Shown here piece after piece: positions 1 to 7,070 of a DNA stretch of 37,508 nt; within the stretch, counting starts at the first letter, position 1; each line of letters opens with the position of its first letter. Below the pieces are notes generated by a model. That model saw nothing but the letters and a program-made list of their open reading frames with translations, was not told the DNA's origin and did no database searches. The position numbers and the translations under genes are program-made. Origin of the DNA: Legionellaceae bacterium (GTDB lineage: Bacteria > Pseudomonadota > Gammaproteobacteria > Legionellales > Legionellaceae); the NCBI GenBank assembly GCA_030696465.1, contig JAUYSE010000011.1, positions 1 through 37,508 of the forward strand, in the 5' to 3' direction.

Positions 1-2
1 TA

Positions 3-1316
3 GGAAAAAACATACACATCCAAATTATGCTGTTTTTATGCATGCAAATATTACTGACCTTTGTGGCGCTATATATCCTTATTAAACAAATCATAAAGGA
101 TCACTCCTTATTTTTATCCATTTTTATTTTAACATCACTAATATATTGCGCTTTAAATGCGGGAGCCCCCTTTGTTTTTATGCTTGTGAGCATACATCAC
201 TATGGAACCTTTATTTTAGAAATATTTTTTATTGCTTTTTCTATTAAAAATCTAAATGCCACTTCCACTATCCAGCGAAAACAAGCTCTTTTTTTCTTAT
301 GTCTCATTACATTAATGGGGTTACTTTCAGATTTTTTATTTATCGTCCAAGTTCTGATTCCTTTTTTTCTCTCATACATATGGCTTGATAATCCAAAGAA
401 TACAAAAAGCGCCTACTTTCCACATATAAAAATTTTACCTTTACTAAAGGGACTAACTATTGTTGCCTTGGCAATAATGTTTATTAAGAGAGCGCATTTT
501 CATCAAAACATCATAGACTTTTATACTGATTCCTATTATTTATGGGAGCGAGCGCCCTTTCTTTGTTGTTTCCTTTGTCTATATACTTTGTGCAGCCTCT
601 TATATTTTTTCTTTGTACTAAAACAAAAAACAACACTGAAAACGACCAATAATACCCATTATATTGAACTCAACCGCGCTGGTATTTTATTGCACTTGAT
701 TATATTTTCATTATTTTCTTTGATTATAACCATATCTGCTGGATTATTTATGAAGTCTAATTTTCCTAACAGATACCTCATTTCTTCTTTTTCGTGGCCG
801 ATTATTATTGGAATTATGTTTTTTGCTGATTTTTTTAAAAATAACTTTTACTGTGTAGTTAAAATACCAACCATAATAATGGTATTTTTATTGACCTATC
901 AAACCGTTAATCTTGTTAAAAAAAATGGGGTTTCTCTCGATTTATACCCTCACGATGTTGCATGTATTGACAAGTTTCTCAAAAAAGAAAACTTACAATA
1001 TGGTATCGCTCAATACTGGGACGCAAAATATATACAAGCGTTTAGTAGACAATCTCTAGTGCTTGCGCAACATTCCCCCGCCCTAGAAGAACAAAGACAT
1101 ATGACTTCTAATGTGTTTTTTAGACCTCTATATGACTTTGCTATTATTTCAAAATATGCTCCACCACCGTACATCATCTCTCAAGAAAAACTACTTGCTA
1201 TTAATGGCTATCCTAAAAAAACCGCAATCTGCAAAAATCACATCTTACTTATTTATGGTAAAAGAAAAATGAAAGTGAGACCTACCATTAAAAATCTTGT
1301 GTCATTACCTCCATAA
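3..1316 (+). CDS. Polytopic membrane protein, probably GT-C-like, 5' end cut or uncertain
   Basis: This is an integral membrane protein of unknown function. The first in-frame ATG is at base 27, but the frame is open to the window edge and no Shine-Dalgarno sequence lies near that ATG, so the N-terminus is probably missing. About nine to ten hydrophobic segments alternate with short loops. A HHYGTF motif near residue 57 and an LLSDFLFIVQ motif near residue 99 lie at membrane boundaries. A soluble C-terminal region of about 110 residues follows, containing YGIAQYWDAKY. Membrane segments plus a polar C-terminal tail resemble GT-C type glycosyltransferases and related lipid-linked sugar enzymes, but no diagnostic acidic catalytic motif is visible. 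It converges on mmsB with only 7 bp between stop codons. Family placement is inference; the coding call is firm. Confidence 0.75.
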   Translation, partial: GKNIHIQIMLFLCMQILLTFVALYILIKQIIKDHSLFLSIFILTSLIYCALNAGAPFVFMLVSIHHYGTFILEIFFIAFSIKNLNATSTIQRKQALFFLCLITLMGLLSDFLFIVQVLIPFFLSYIWLDNPKNTKSAYFPHIKILPLLKGLTIVALAIMFIKRAHFHQNIIDFYTDSYYLWERAPFLCCFLCLYTLCSLLYFFFVLKQKTTLKTTNNTHYIELNRAGILLHLIIFSLFSLIITISAGLFMKSNFPNRYLISSFSWPIIIGIMFFADFFKNNFYCVVKIPTIIMVFLLTYQTVNLVKKNGVSLDLYPHDVACIDKFLKKENLQYGIAQYWDAKYIQAFSRQSLVLAQHSPALEEQRHMTSNVFFRPLYDFAIISKYAPPPYIISQEKLLAINGYPKKTAICKNHILLIYGKRKMKVRPTIKNLVSLPP

Positions 1317-1323
1317 TGATTTC

Positions 1324-2205
1324 CTATCCATTCAGATATTGGATAATCGCCGAGAAATCTAAATTGCCATCCCCTGCGGCCACCATTTCGGTATACAAGT
1401 GCGTAGCCAATGCCGCCATGGGCGTATTCATTTTTTGAGTGCTAGCGCTCTCTTGGCTTAAGCGCAGATCTTTTAACATCATTTGTGCAGAAAACCCGGG
1501 CGCGTATGCATGATTAGCGGGCACATTGGGTAAAACATCCGGTACGGGCAAATAACGCTCGGTGACCCAACAACGGCCCGAGGCCTGTGAAATCACTTCA
1601 TAAAAAATCTCTGCGGATAATCCCAGCGACTGCGCTAATAAAAAAGCCTCTGACACTGCAATCATGGAAATACCCAGCACTAAATTGTTACACGTTTTGG
1701 CCGCTTGACCTAAACCAGCCGCCCCCACATAAATCACTTGTTTTCCCATGTGCGCAAACAAGGGCTGCGCTTGTTCAAACACGGTTTTATCGCCACCTAC
1801 CATAAAGGTTAACGTACCCGCTTCTGCACCTGCCACACCACCTGATACGGGGGCATCTAATGACAATAAACCATGATCTAAAGCCAAATCGTGTATTGCA
1901 CGTGCAGTGTCGACATCAATCGTCGAGCAATTAATATATAAGGTGTTTGCCGCCGCATGCTGAAATAGGCCATTAGGGCCTAGACATACGTCGCGAATTT
2001 GCGTGCCAGTTTGTAACATGGTCAGTATGGCTTCAGAAGCAGATGCCAGCGTTGGCAGATCGGTGGCAATTTTTCCACCCGCATCTGCCCAGGCGGTTAA
2101 GGCTGTTGGGTTCACGTCATAAGCCAGTACAGAGTGCCCCGCCTGCAGTAAACGCAGCGCCATCGGCAAGCCCATGTGACCTAAACCTACAAATCCAATA
2201 TGCAT
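1324..2205 (-). CDS. mmsB: 3-hydroxyisobutyrate dehydrogenase
   Basis: The enzyme oxidises 3-hydroxyisobutyrate to methylmalonate semialdehyde with NAD+ in valine degradation, in the cytosol. The product is 293 aa. The Rossmann motif GFVGLGHMG opens the protein, the substrate loop APVSGGVAGAEAGT lies near residue 120, and the GLGQAAKTCNN segment carries the catalytic lysine. All are hallmarks of the beta-hydroxyacid dehydrogenase family. The ORF track starts at 2244, but AAGGAGCACATT precedes the ATG at 2205 and the Rossmann fold begins right there, so 2205 is preferred. It lies 66 bp downstream of mmsA, whose substrate it supplies. A paralogous role such as tartronate semialdehyde reductase is possible from sequence alone, but the mmsA neighbour favours valine catabolism. 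Confidence 0.93.
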   Translation of the reverse strand: MHIGFVGLGHMGLPMALRLLQAGHSVLAYDVNPTALTAWADAGGKIATDLPTLASASEAILTMLQTGTQIRDVCLGPNGLFQHAAANTLYINCSTIDVDTARAIHDLALDHGLLSLDAPVSGGVAGAEAGTLTFMVGGDKTVFEQAQPLFAHMGKQVIYVGAAGLGQAAKTCNNLVLGISMIAVSEAFLLAQSLGLSAEIFYEVISQASGRCWVTERYLPVPDVLPNVPANHAYAPGFSAQMMLKDLRLSQESASTQKMNTPMAALATHLYTEMVAAGDGNLDFSAIIQYLNG

Positions 2206-2229
2206 AATGTGCTCCTTTATTTCTCTAAG

Positions 2230-2257
2230 GCTCCGCTTGCTCACGCGCGGCTCGGAT
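2230..2257 (+). repeat. Short dispersed repeat, copy 1 (GCTCCGCTT...GGCTCGGAT)
   Basis: The stretch GCTCCGCTTGCTCACGCGCGGCTCGGAT sits between the mmsA stop and the mmsB start. Its right half, CTCACG-CGCGGCTCGGAT, matches CTCACGGTCGCGGCTCGGAT at 13508-13527 and the reverse-strand copy at 5900-5919, apart from a 2-base gap here. Its left half GCTCCGCTT recurs at 13326-13334. Function is unknown; it looks like a small REP-type intergenic repeat. Confidence 0.55.
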
Positions 2258-2270
2258 CAATCGATCAAAA

Positions 2271-3767
2271 CTAATGCGACGGCATTTGAAAGCTCGCGGT
2301 TTCTGCCAACTTTGGCCAACGCATAGTGACCGTCTTCCGCTTCGTATAAAAATGTAAACTTTCCATGGCATGCATATTTGTATCCCCAAAAGAAGAGCGT
2401 TTCCACCCCCCAAACGGATGTGAGACAATGGGCACAGGAATAGGTACATTCACCCCTATCATCCCTGCGCTTGCTTCACGGATAAAGGTTTGAGCCGTGG
2501 CACCATGCTGCGTAAAAATGGCAGCACCATTTCCGTAAGGATGTCGATTTAAACAAGCTAAAGCCGTTTCTAGATCAGGAACGCGCATAATACACAATAC
2601 TGGTCCAAAAATTTCTTCTTGATACACGGTCATGGACTCTGTCACTTTGTCGAACAGGGTCGGCCCCAGAAAAAAACCTTCTGGATATTGCGGATGCTCA
2701 AAATCCCTGCCATCCAACAATAACTCAGCCCCCTCCTGACAGCCTTTCTCAATGGCAGCTAACACTTTTGAACGATGACTATTGCTAATCAAGGGCCCCA
2801 TATCAACTTCAGGCGCATCACCAATGTCTATACGAATTGCTCGCACTTGCGGTACAAACGCTTCTAAAAAGCTCTGAGCGGTAGCGTCCCCCACGAGCAT
2901 CACGACAGAAATAGCCATACAACGTTCACCTGCAGCACCATACGCGGCACCAACAATAGCCTGTGCCGCTTGCACCATATCTGCATCTGGCATCACCACT
3001 GCATGGTTTTTAGCGCCACCAAAGGTTTGCGCCCTTTTACCCTGCTGAATGGCGGTCTGATAAATATATTCCGCAACCGGTGTCGATGCTACCGCTGTTA
3101 CGGCCGCAATATCTGAATGGTGTAATAAACTATCGACGGTTTCACGATCGCCCTGAAGACACTGCACTACCCCACTAGGTAATCCAGCCTCCACCAGCCA
3201 AGTACACAATTGTAGGGCAGCACTAGAATCTTGCTCCGAAGGTTTTAAAATAAAGGTATTCCCTGCCGCGATGGCAGGCATTAACATCCAAAGAGGAACC
3301 ATCACCGGAAAATTAAAGGGTGTTATTCCCAAACACACGCCCAGAGGCTCACGTATGGTATAACAATCAACACCCTGCGCAATATGGTGAGAAAAATCGC
3401 TTGTATGTGCGTGTAAATACCCACAATACCACTCCACTACTTCCAAACCCCTGGCGATAGAACCCAGCGCATCTTCTAAGGTCTTTCCATGCTCTTTCAC
3501 TAATAAATGTGCGAGTACATTTTTATGTTGTTCCACAATATTTCTAAATGCGAAAAAAACTTTTACGCGTTGTGAAGGCGTTGTCTGTGACCATGTTATA
3601 AATGCTTTCTGGGCGCCAGATACTGCTTCAGTAATGAGTGCTTGACTCGCAAAAGACACATGACCTATCACGCCTCCGGTTGCCGAATGCGTTATCACAC
3701 CGCCACGCATATGTTCTTCGGTGACATGCTTACCGTTTACAAAATGGGGGATTTCGTAGACCTCCAT
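2271..3767 (-). CDS. mmsA: Methylmalonate-semialdehyde dehydrogenase (CoA-acylating)
   Basis: This aldehyde dehydrogenase converts methylmalonate semialdehyde to propionyl-CoA with CoA and NAD+, the last dedicated step of valine catabolism. The product is 498 aa. PFNFPVMVPLW (coenzyme pocket), GGAKNHAVVMPDAD and GAAGERCMA with the catalytic cysteine are visible in order, as is the late EEIFGPVL motif. The first ATG at 3773 abuts the AAAGGAG Shine-Dalgarno. The ATG two codons later at 3767 has normal spacing, so I chose 3767. It lies about 50 bp downstream of dapB and upstream of mmsB on the same strand, so the three are probably co-transcribed. The ERC motif and CoA-acylating family length are complete, and nothing suggests decay. 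Confidence 0.94.
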   Translation of the reverse strand: MEVYEIPHFVNGKHVTEEHMRGGVITHSATGGVIGHVSFASQALITEAVSGAQKAFITWSQTTPSQRVKVFFAFRNIVEQHKNVLAHLLVKEHGKTLEDALGSIARGLEVVEWYCGYLHAHTSDFSHHIAQGVDCYTIREPLGVCLGITPFNFPVMVPLWMLMPAIAAGNTFILKPSEQDSSAALQLCTWLVEAGLPSGVVQCLQGDRETVDSLLHHSDIAAVTAVASTPVAEYIYQTAIQQGKRAQTFGGAKNHAVVMPDADMVQAAQAIVGAAYGAAGERCMAISVVMLVGDATAQSFLEAFVPQVRAIRIDIGDAPEVDMGPLISNSHRSKVLAAIEKGCQEGAELLLDGRDFEHPQYPEGFFLGPTLFDKVTESMTVYQEEIFGPVLCIMRVPDLETALACLNRHPYGNGAAIFTQHGATAQTFIREASAGMIGVNVPIPVPIVSHPFGGWKRSSFGDTNMHAMESLHFYTKRKTVTMRWPKLAETASFQMPSH

Positions 3768-3815
3768 TGTCATCTCCTTTTATGTATTAATGGCAGTGCA
3801 GCCCTCTCTCAGGGA

Positions 3816-4538
3816 CTAAAGCAAATCCAAACCATACACCAGCGATTGCAATTGCAATACTTTTCTGCATGCCAACAATACGCCGGGCATAAAACAACGC
3901 CTGTCCGTACTTTCTTGTACGATACGTAAAGTCTCGCCAAAACTTCCTAATACCACTTCTTGACGTGCTAACACACCGGATATTCGTAAAGAATGAATAG
4001 GAACCCCTTCATGCATGCCTCCTAAAACACCTGGCACTAAAGCAGACTCTGGCACAATATTAGGCTCTCGACACGCTGCCATCGCTTCCGCAGTTTTTAA
4101 TGCAGTCCCTGAAGGCGCATCTTTTTTCTGTACATGATGGGTTTCTACAATAGCGGCCGATGGTAAATACCGCGCCGCCTGCGCTGCAAACTGCATCATT
4201 AATACTGCCGCAATAGAAAAATTTGGAACGATCATGCCCCCTAAACCTTTTTCTTCACAACGGGCCGCTAAAACAGCACGTTGCTCGGCACTCAAACCGG
4301 TGGTGCCAATCACTGGCCGCGCATTTGCCTCAATGATGGTCATGGCATTGGCAAACACTGACTCCGGTGTCGTAAAATCTATAACGATCTCTGCATTTGA
4401 AGAAACAATCACTGATTCAAGATCATCTTCGCGTGTTGCCAAACCGACCAAATCAAATGCGGGATCATTGCTCAAGGTATCACAAGTCATTCGCCCCATA
4501 TGGCCAAAAGCCCCACTTACCACTACTCGTATAGCCAT
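3816..4538 (-). CDS. dapB: 4-hydroxy-tetrahydrodipicolinate reductase
   Basis: DapB reduces the DapA product to tetrahydrodipicolinate with NAD(P)H, feeding diaminopimelate for peptidoglycan and lysine. The product is 240 aa, a little shorter than the E. coli enzyme (273 aa). The Rossmann motif GAFGHMGR is at residues 9-16, VIDFTTPES at 52-60, GTTGLS at 78-83, and the catalytic signature ETHHVQKKDAPSGTA at about 132-146. The C-terminal YGLD is typical. The ATG lies just after the TAA of the small upstream gene, and its GAGGAA ribosome site is inside that gene's last codons, so the two are probably translationally coupled. Confidence 0.95.
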   Translation of the reverse strand: MAIRVVVSGAFGHMGRMTCDTLSNDPAFDLVGLATREDDLESVIVSSNAEIVIDFTTPESVFANAMTIIEANARPVIGTTGLSAEQRAVLAARCEEKGLGGMIVPNFSIAAVLMMQFAAQAARYLPSAAIVETHHVQKKDAPSGTALKTAEAMAACREPNIVPESALVPGVLGGMHEGVPIHSLRISGVLARQEVVLGSFGETLRIVQESTDRRCFMPGVLLACRKVLQLQSLVYGLDLL

Positions 4539-4539
4539 A

Positions 4540-4776
4540 TTACGGTTCCTCTTCCTCGTCTTCCTGATTTTCTTTTACAAAAATAGTGCGCACGGCCCAT
4601 ATGGAAGCAATAGGCCAGCCAATAACCGTCACTTGCATCACTAAAGCAATGAGCGCCGCCCCCGGATTATCATTGAGGAATAATGCTACCCATGGCATCA
4701 AAATGGTTAAAAAAATCAAAAAAAATCGCCCTATTCGTCGTCCCTTGCCGACTTTTTTTTTCGTGCTTTTTTTCAT
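4540..4776 (-). CDS. Small two-helix membrane protein, Pmp3/YqaE-like
   Basis: A 78-aa protein with a very basic N-terminus (KKSTKKKVGKGRR), two hydrophobic helices at about residues 17-35 and 38-62, and a strongly acidic tail (EDEEEEP). The pattern FLTILMPWVALFL followed by a second helix and a WAV stretch resembles the YqaE/Pmp3 proteolipid family, which sits in the inner membrane and affects membrane potential in yeast. That assignment is inference from pattern, not motif identity. GAGAGGGA lies ahead of the ATG. It is the first gene of the minus-strand dapB-mmsA-mmsB run and overlaps no other convincing ORF; the plus-strand ORFs drawn across it lack family features. Confidence 0.7.
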   Translation of the reverse strand: MKKSTKKKVGKGRRIGRFFLIFLTILMPWVALFLNDNPGAALIALVMQVTVIGWPIASIWAVRTIFVKENQEDEEEEP

Positions 4777-4804
4777 ATTCCCTCTCTGCGCGTTTGACTA
4801 ATAT

Positions 4805-4813
4805 TGCTATACT
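4805..4813 (+). promoter_or_regulatory. Extended -10 promoter for the folate cyclo-ligase operon
   Basis: TGCTATACT is a TGn extended -10 hexamer located about 27 bases before the start codon at 4841. No good -35 lies at 17 bp; the nearby TTGACT at 4794 is only 8 bp away and cannot pair with it. A GAGGAG ribosome site follows at 4824. The same TATACTGTCA string recurs upstream of the desaturase gene at about 12042. Confidence 0.5.
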
Positions 4814-4840
4814 GTCACAAATTGAGGAGTATTCCAATCT

Positions 4841-5404
4841 ATGGATAAACCCAGCTTACGCACACACTTTAAACAATTACGCGAGAGGTGTTCCAAAACA
4901 GAACAAGTAATGTCCTCTGAAGCCATTTGTCAACGCATTATTCAGCTACCCCTCTACCAACAGGCTAAAACCATTGCCTTATATCGTGCCAAAGGCAAAG
5001 AGGTCTTACTCGATATTTTATGGAAAGATGCCCTTCGTGCAGGAAAATGCATAGCATTTCCTGTCATTCAACACAATGCCTTATTATTTATTCCTGCCAC
5101 CGCAACGACGATTTTCAAAAAAAACCAATTTGGCATTGAAGAACCTGTTTCCCCTTATCCGCCAGCACTTGTTTTAGATAACCTTGATCTCGTATGCTGT
5201 CCCTTATTAGCTTATGATAAGCAAGGACATCGATTGGGGTATGGTGGGGGTTTTTATGATCGTAGTTTTCAAAACCACTCACACCTTCAACGATTAGGGG
5301 TGGCCTTTAGTTTTCAAGAAGCCCCCACAATACCACGAGATCCTTGGGATCTTCCTTTACACGTGATTGTCACAGAAAAAACTACACATTGGATATTACC
5401 ATGA
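4841..5404 (+). CDS. 5-formyltetrahydrofolate cyclo-ligase
   Basis: The enzyme converts 5-formyl-THF to 5,10-methenyl-THF with ATP, returning a storage folate to one-carbon metabolism. The product is 187 aa, the normal family length. The N-terminal basic helix (LRTHFKQLRERC), the substrate strand AFPVIQ, the CPLLAYDKQGHRLGYGGGFYDR block at about residues 126-147 (nucleotide and folate loop) and the following helix are all present. Its stop overlaps the start of the EVE-domain gene (ATGA). In many gammaproteobacteria this gene (ygfA) follows 6S RNA. Here only about 60 bases separate it from the divergent membrane-protein gene, so no 6S RNA fits in front of it. Confidence 0.93.
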   Translation: MDKPSLRTHFKQLRERCSKTEQVMSSEAICQRIIQLPLYQQAKTIALYRAKGKEVLLDILWKDALRAGKCIAFPVIQHNALLFIPATATTIFKKNQFGIEEPVSPYPPALVLDNLDLVCCPLLAYDKQGHRLGYGGGFYDRSFQNHSHLQRLGVAFSFQEAPTIPRDPWDLPLHVIVTEKTTHWILP

Positions 5405-5868
5405 CCTCTTTTTGGCTAATGAAATCAGAACCCAGTTGTTTTAGTATTGAAGATCTCGCACATGCCCCAGAGCAAACGGCGGCTTGGGATGGTGTACGCA
5501 ACTATCAAGCCCGCAATTTTATGCGGGATACTATGAAAAAAGGGGATCTTGTTTTTTTCTATCATTCGAGCTGCCCAGTCCCTGCTATTATGGGAACCGC
5601 GCAAGTGGTCAAAGAAGCCTACCCTGACCACACCGCTTGGACATTAGACAGCGAGCACCCGGATCCCAAAAGCACGCCCAGTCATCCACTCTGGTATATG
5701 GTAGATATACAACTACAATCTATCTGGAAAGAACCGCTCAGCTTGCAAACGCTCAAACAGCAAACAGCACTAGAAAACATGCGTCTTTTGCAAAAGGGAA
5801 ATCGTCTTTCGGTGTTACCGGTAACGCCGGAAGAATGGAAGTATATTGTAGGAATTGCAAAAACTTGA
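5401..5868 (+). CDS. EVE-domain protein (thymocyte nuclear protein 1 family)
   Basis: This is a 155-aa single EVE domain, a PUA-like fold that reads modified bases in nucleic acids. The family signatures FWLMKSEP at residues 4-11, WDGVRNYQARN at about 30-40 and KKGDLVFFYHS at about 47-57 are exact. The ORF track starts at 5344, but the ATG at 5401 overlaps the previous stop by ATGA and begins at the conserved N-terminus. Housekeeping proteobacterial homologues commonly sit beside the folate cyclo-ligase gene. Its precise role (modified DNA or RNA) is not known from the sequence. Some EVE proteins act in defence against modified phage DNA, but this stand-alone type is usually chromosomal and conserved. 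Confidence 0.92.
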   Translation: MTSFWLMKSEPSCFSIEDLAHAPEQTAAWDGVRNYQARNFMRDTMKKGDLVFFYHSSCPVPAIMGTAQVVKEAYPDHTAWTLDSEHPDPKSTPSHPLWYMVDIQLQSIWKEPLSLQTLKQQTALENMRLLQKGNRLSVLPVTPEEWKYIVGIAKT

Positions 5869-5898
5869 GAAAAAGTAGGCCAGTCTTTTCTAATCTAA

Positions 5899-5930
5899 AA
5901 TCCGAGCCGCGACCATGAGGGGCTCGGATT
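5899..5930. terminator. Bidirectional hairpin between EVE gene and nrdB, contains dispersed repeat copy 2
   Basis: AATCCGAGCC at 5899-5908 pairs perfectly with GGCTCGGATT at 5921-5930 around a 12-base loop. It lies between convergent gene ends and has A/T-rich flanks, though no long T run. On the minus strand bases 5919-5900 read CTCATGGTCGCGGCTCGGAT, one mismatch from the repeat at 13508-13527. Confidence 0.6.
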
Positions 5931-5962
5931 GCTAATAAGCACTTTAAGGATAATGAACAGCC

Positions 5963-7060
5963 CTACGCCTCATCTTCCCAACTTAAGGTACCGCCGGCTT
6001 GATACTCAATGACTCGGGTTTCAAAGAAATTTTTCTCTTTTTTGAGATCCATCATCTCACTCATCCAAGGGAAAGGATTCTCTGCACCAGGATATTGTTC
6101 TGGTAAACCAATTTGGTTCAAGCGTCGGTTGGCAATAAACTGCAAATAACTTTCAAACATTTCTGCATTCATTCCCAAAATACCATTAGGCATGGTATCT
6201 TTTGCGTAGGTATATTCTAACTCTACCCCGTCTTTTATCATGAGAATAATTTCTTCTTTAAATGCAGGGGTCCATAATTGTGGGTTTTCGATTTTAATTT
6301 GGTTAATAACATCTATACCAAAATTCATATGCATCGATTCATCACGTAAAATGTATTGGAATTGTTCAGAGGTCCCCACCATTTTATTCCGTCGGCCCAT
6401 AGATAAAATCTGGGTGAACCCTACATAAAAGAATATTCCTTCAAATACCACATAAAATGCAATTAAATCACGTAGTAGGCGCTGATCATCTACTGTTGTT
6501 CCTGTACGGAAATGTGCATCCCCAAGGCTTTGTGTATAGGGTAATGCCCACTCTGCTTTTCGAGCTACAGAAGGTATTTCTCTATACATATTAAACACTT
6601 CGGCCTCATCAAGACCTAAGCTCTCAATCACATATTGATAAGCATGTGTATGCAACGCCTCTTCAAAGGCCTGACGCAATAAGTATTGTCGACATTCTGG
6701 ATTGGTAATATGACGATACACGGCCAACACTAGATTATTGGCGACCAAAGAGTCTGCGGTTGAAAAGAAACCTAAATTACGTTTAATAATCTGGCGCTCA
6801 TCTTCCGTCAAGCCTTCTGGATCTTTCCACAACGCAATGTCTGCGCTCATGTTGATTTCGTTCGGCATCCAATGGTTTGCGCAAGCATTCAAATATTTGT
6901 CCCAAGCCCAAGTATATTTAAAAGGCACTAACTGATTCAAATCAGCGTGACAATTAATAATTTGCTTATCGTCTACTTGGATACGGTTAGCCCCCATTTC
7001 TAGAGATTCTAAACCAGTAGCCCCTGCTTGCGGGGCCGTTTTTTCTACATAAAGTGACAT
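5963..7060 (-). CDS. nrdB: Ribonucleoside-diphosphate reductase subunit beta, class Ia
   Basis: NrdB holds the dinuclear metal centre and tyrosyl radical that drive ribonucleotide reduction by NrdA. The product is 365 aa. The metal-site segment [10 protein letters not shown] contains the E-x2-H ligands and the tyrosine that aligns with E. coli Tyr122. Chlamydial NrdB has Phe at this site in an otherwise similar segment. Further ligands are visible in [10 protein letters not shown] and [10 protein letters not shown]. The C-terminal WEDEA tail is the part that docks on NrdA. The track start at 7087 lies inside nrdA; AAGGA followed 8 bases later by ATG at 7060 and the MSLYVEK N-terminus favour 7060, 10 bp after the nrdA stop. 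Confidence 0.95.
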   Translation of the reverse strand: MSLYVEKTAPQAGATGLESLEMGANRIQVDDKQIINCHADLNQLVPFKYTWAWDKYLNACANHWMPNEINMSADIALWKDPEGLTEDERQIIKRNLGFFSTADSLVANNLVLAVYRHITNPECRQYLLRQAFEEALHTHAYQYVIESLGLDEAEVFNMYREIPSVARKAEWALPYTQSLGDAHFRTGTTVDDQRLLRDLIAFYVVFEGIFFYVGFTQILSMGRRNKMVGTSEQFQYILRDESMHMNFGIDVINQIKIENPQLWTPAFKEEIILMIKDGVELEYTYAKDTMPNGILGMNAEMFESYLQFIANRRLNQIGLPEQYPGAENPFPWMSEMMDLKKEKNFFETRVIEYQAGGTLSWEDEA

Positions 7061-7070
7061 GATATTTTCC

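Noticed and set aside
2225-2449. ORF of 74 aa on the minus strand
   Set aside because: It is a frame shadow of mmsA without family features.
4600-4840. Possible 6S RNA upstream of the folate cyclo-ligase gene
   Set aside because: Only about 60 bases are free between the two divergent genes, and the rest encodes a plausible small membrane protein.
5425-5631. ORF of 68 aa on the minus strand
   Set aside because: It lies wholly inside the EVE-domain gene in another frame and has no recognisable motif.
5401-5868. EVE-domain protein and Dam/PIN remnants read as one defence island
   Set aside because: The EVE gene is in a housekeeping context, dam is in a metabolic operon far away, and the PIN piece is broken; they are not clustered.
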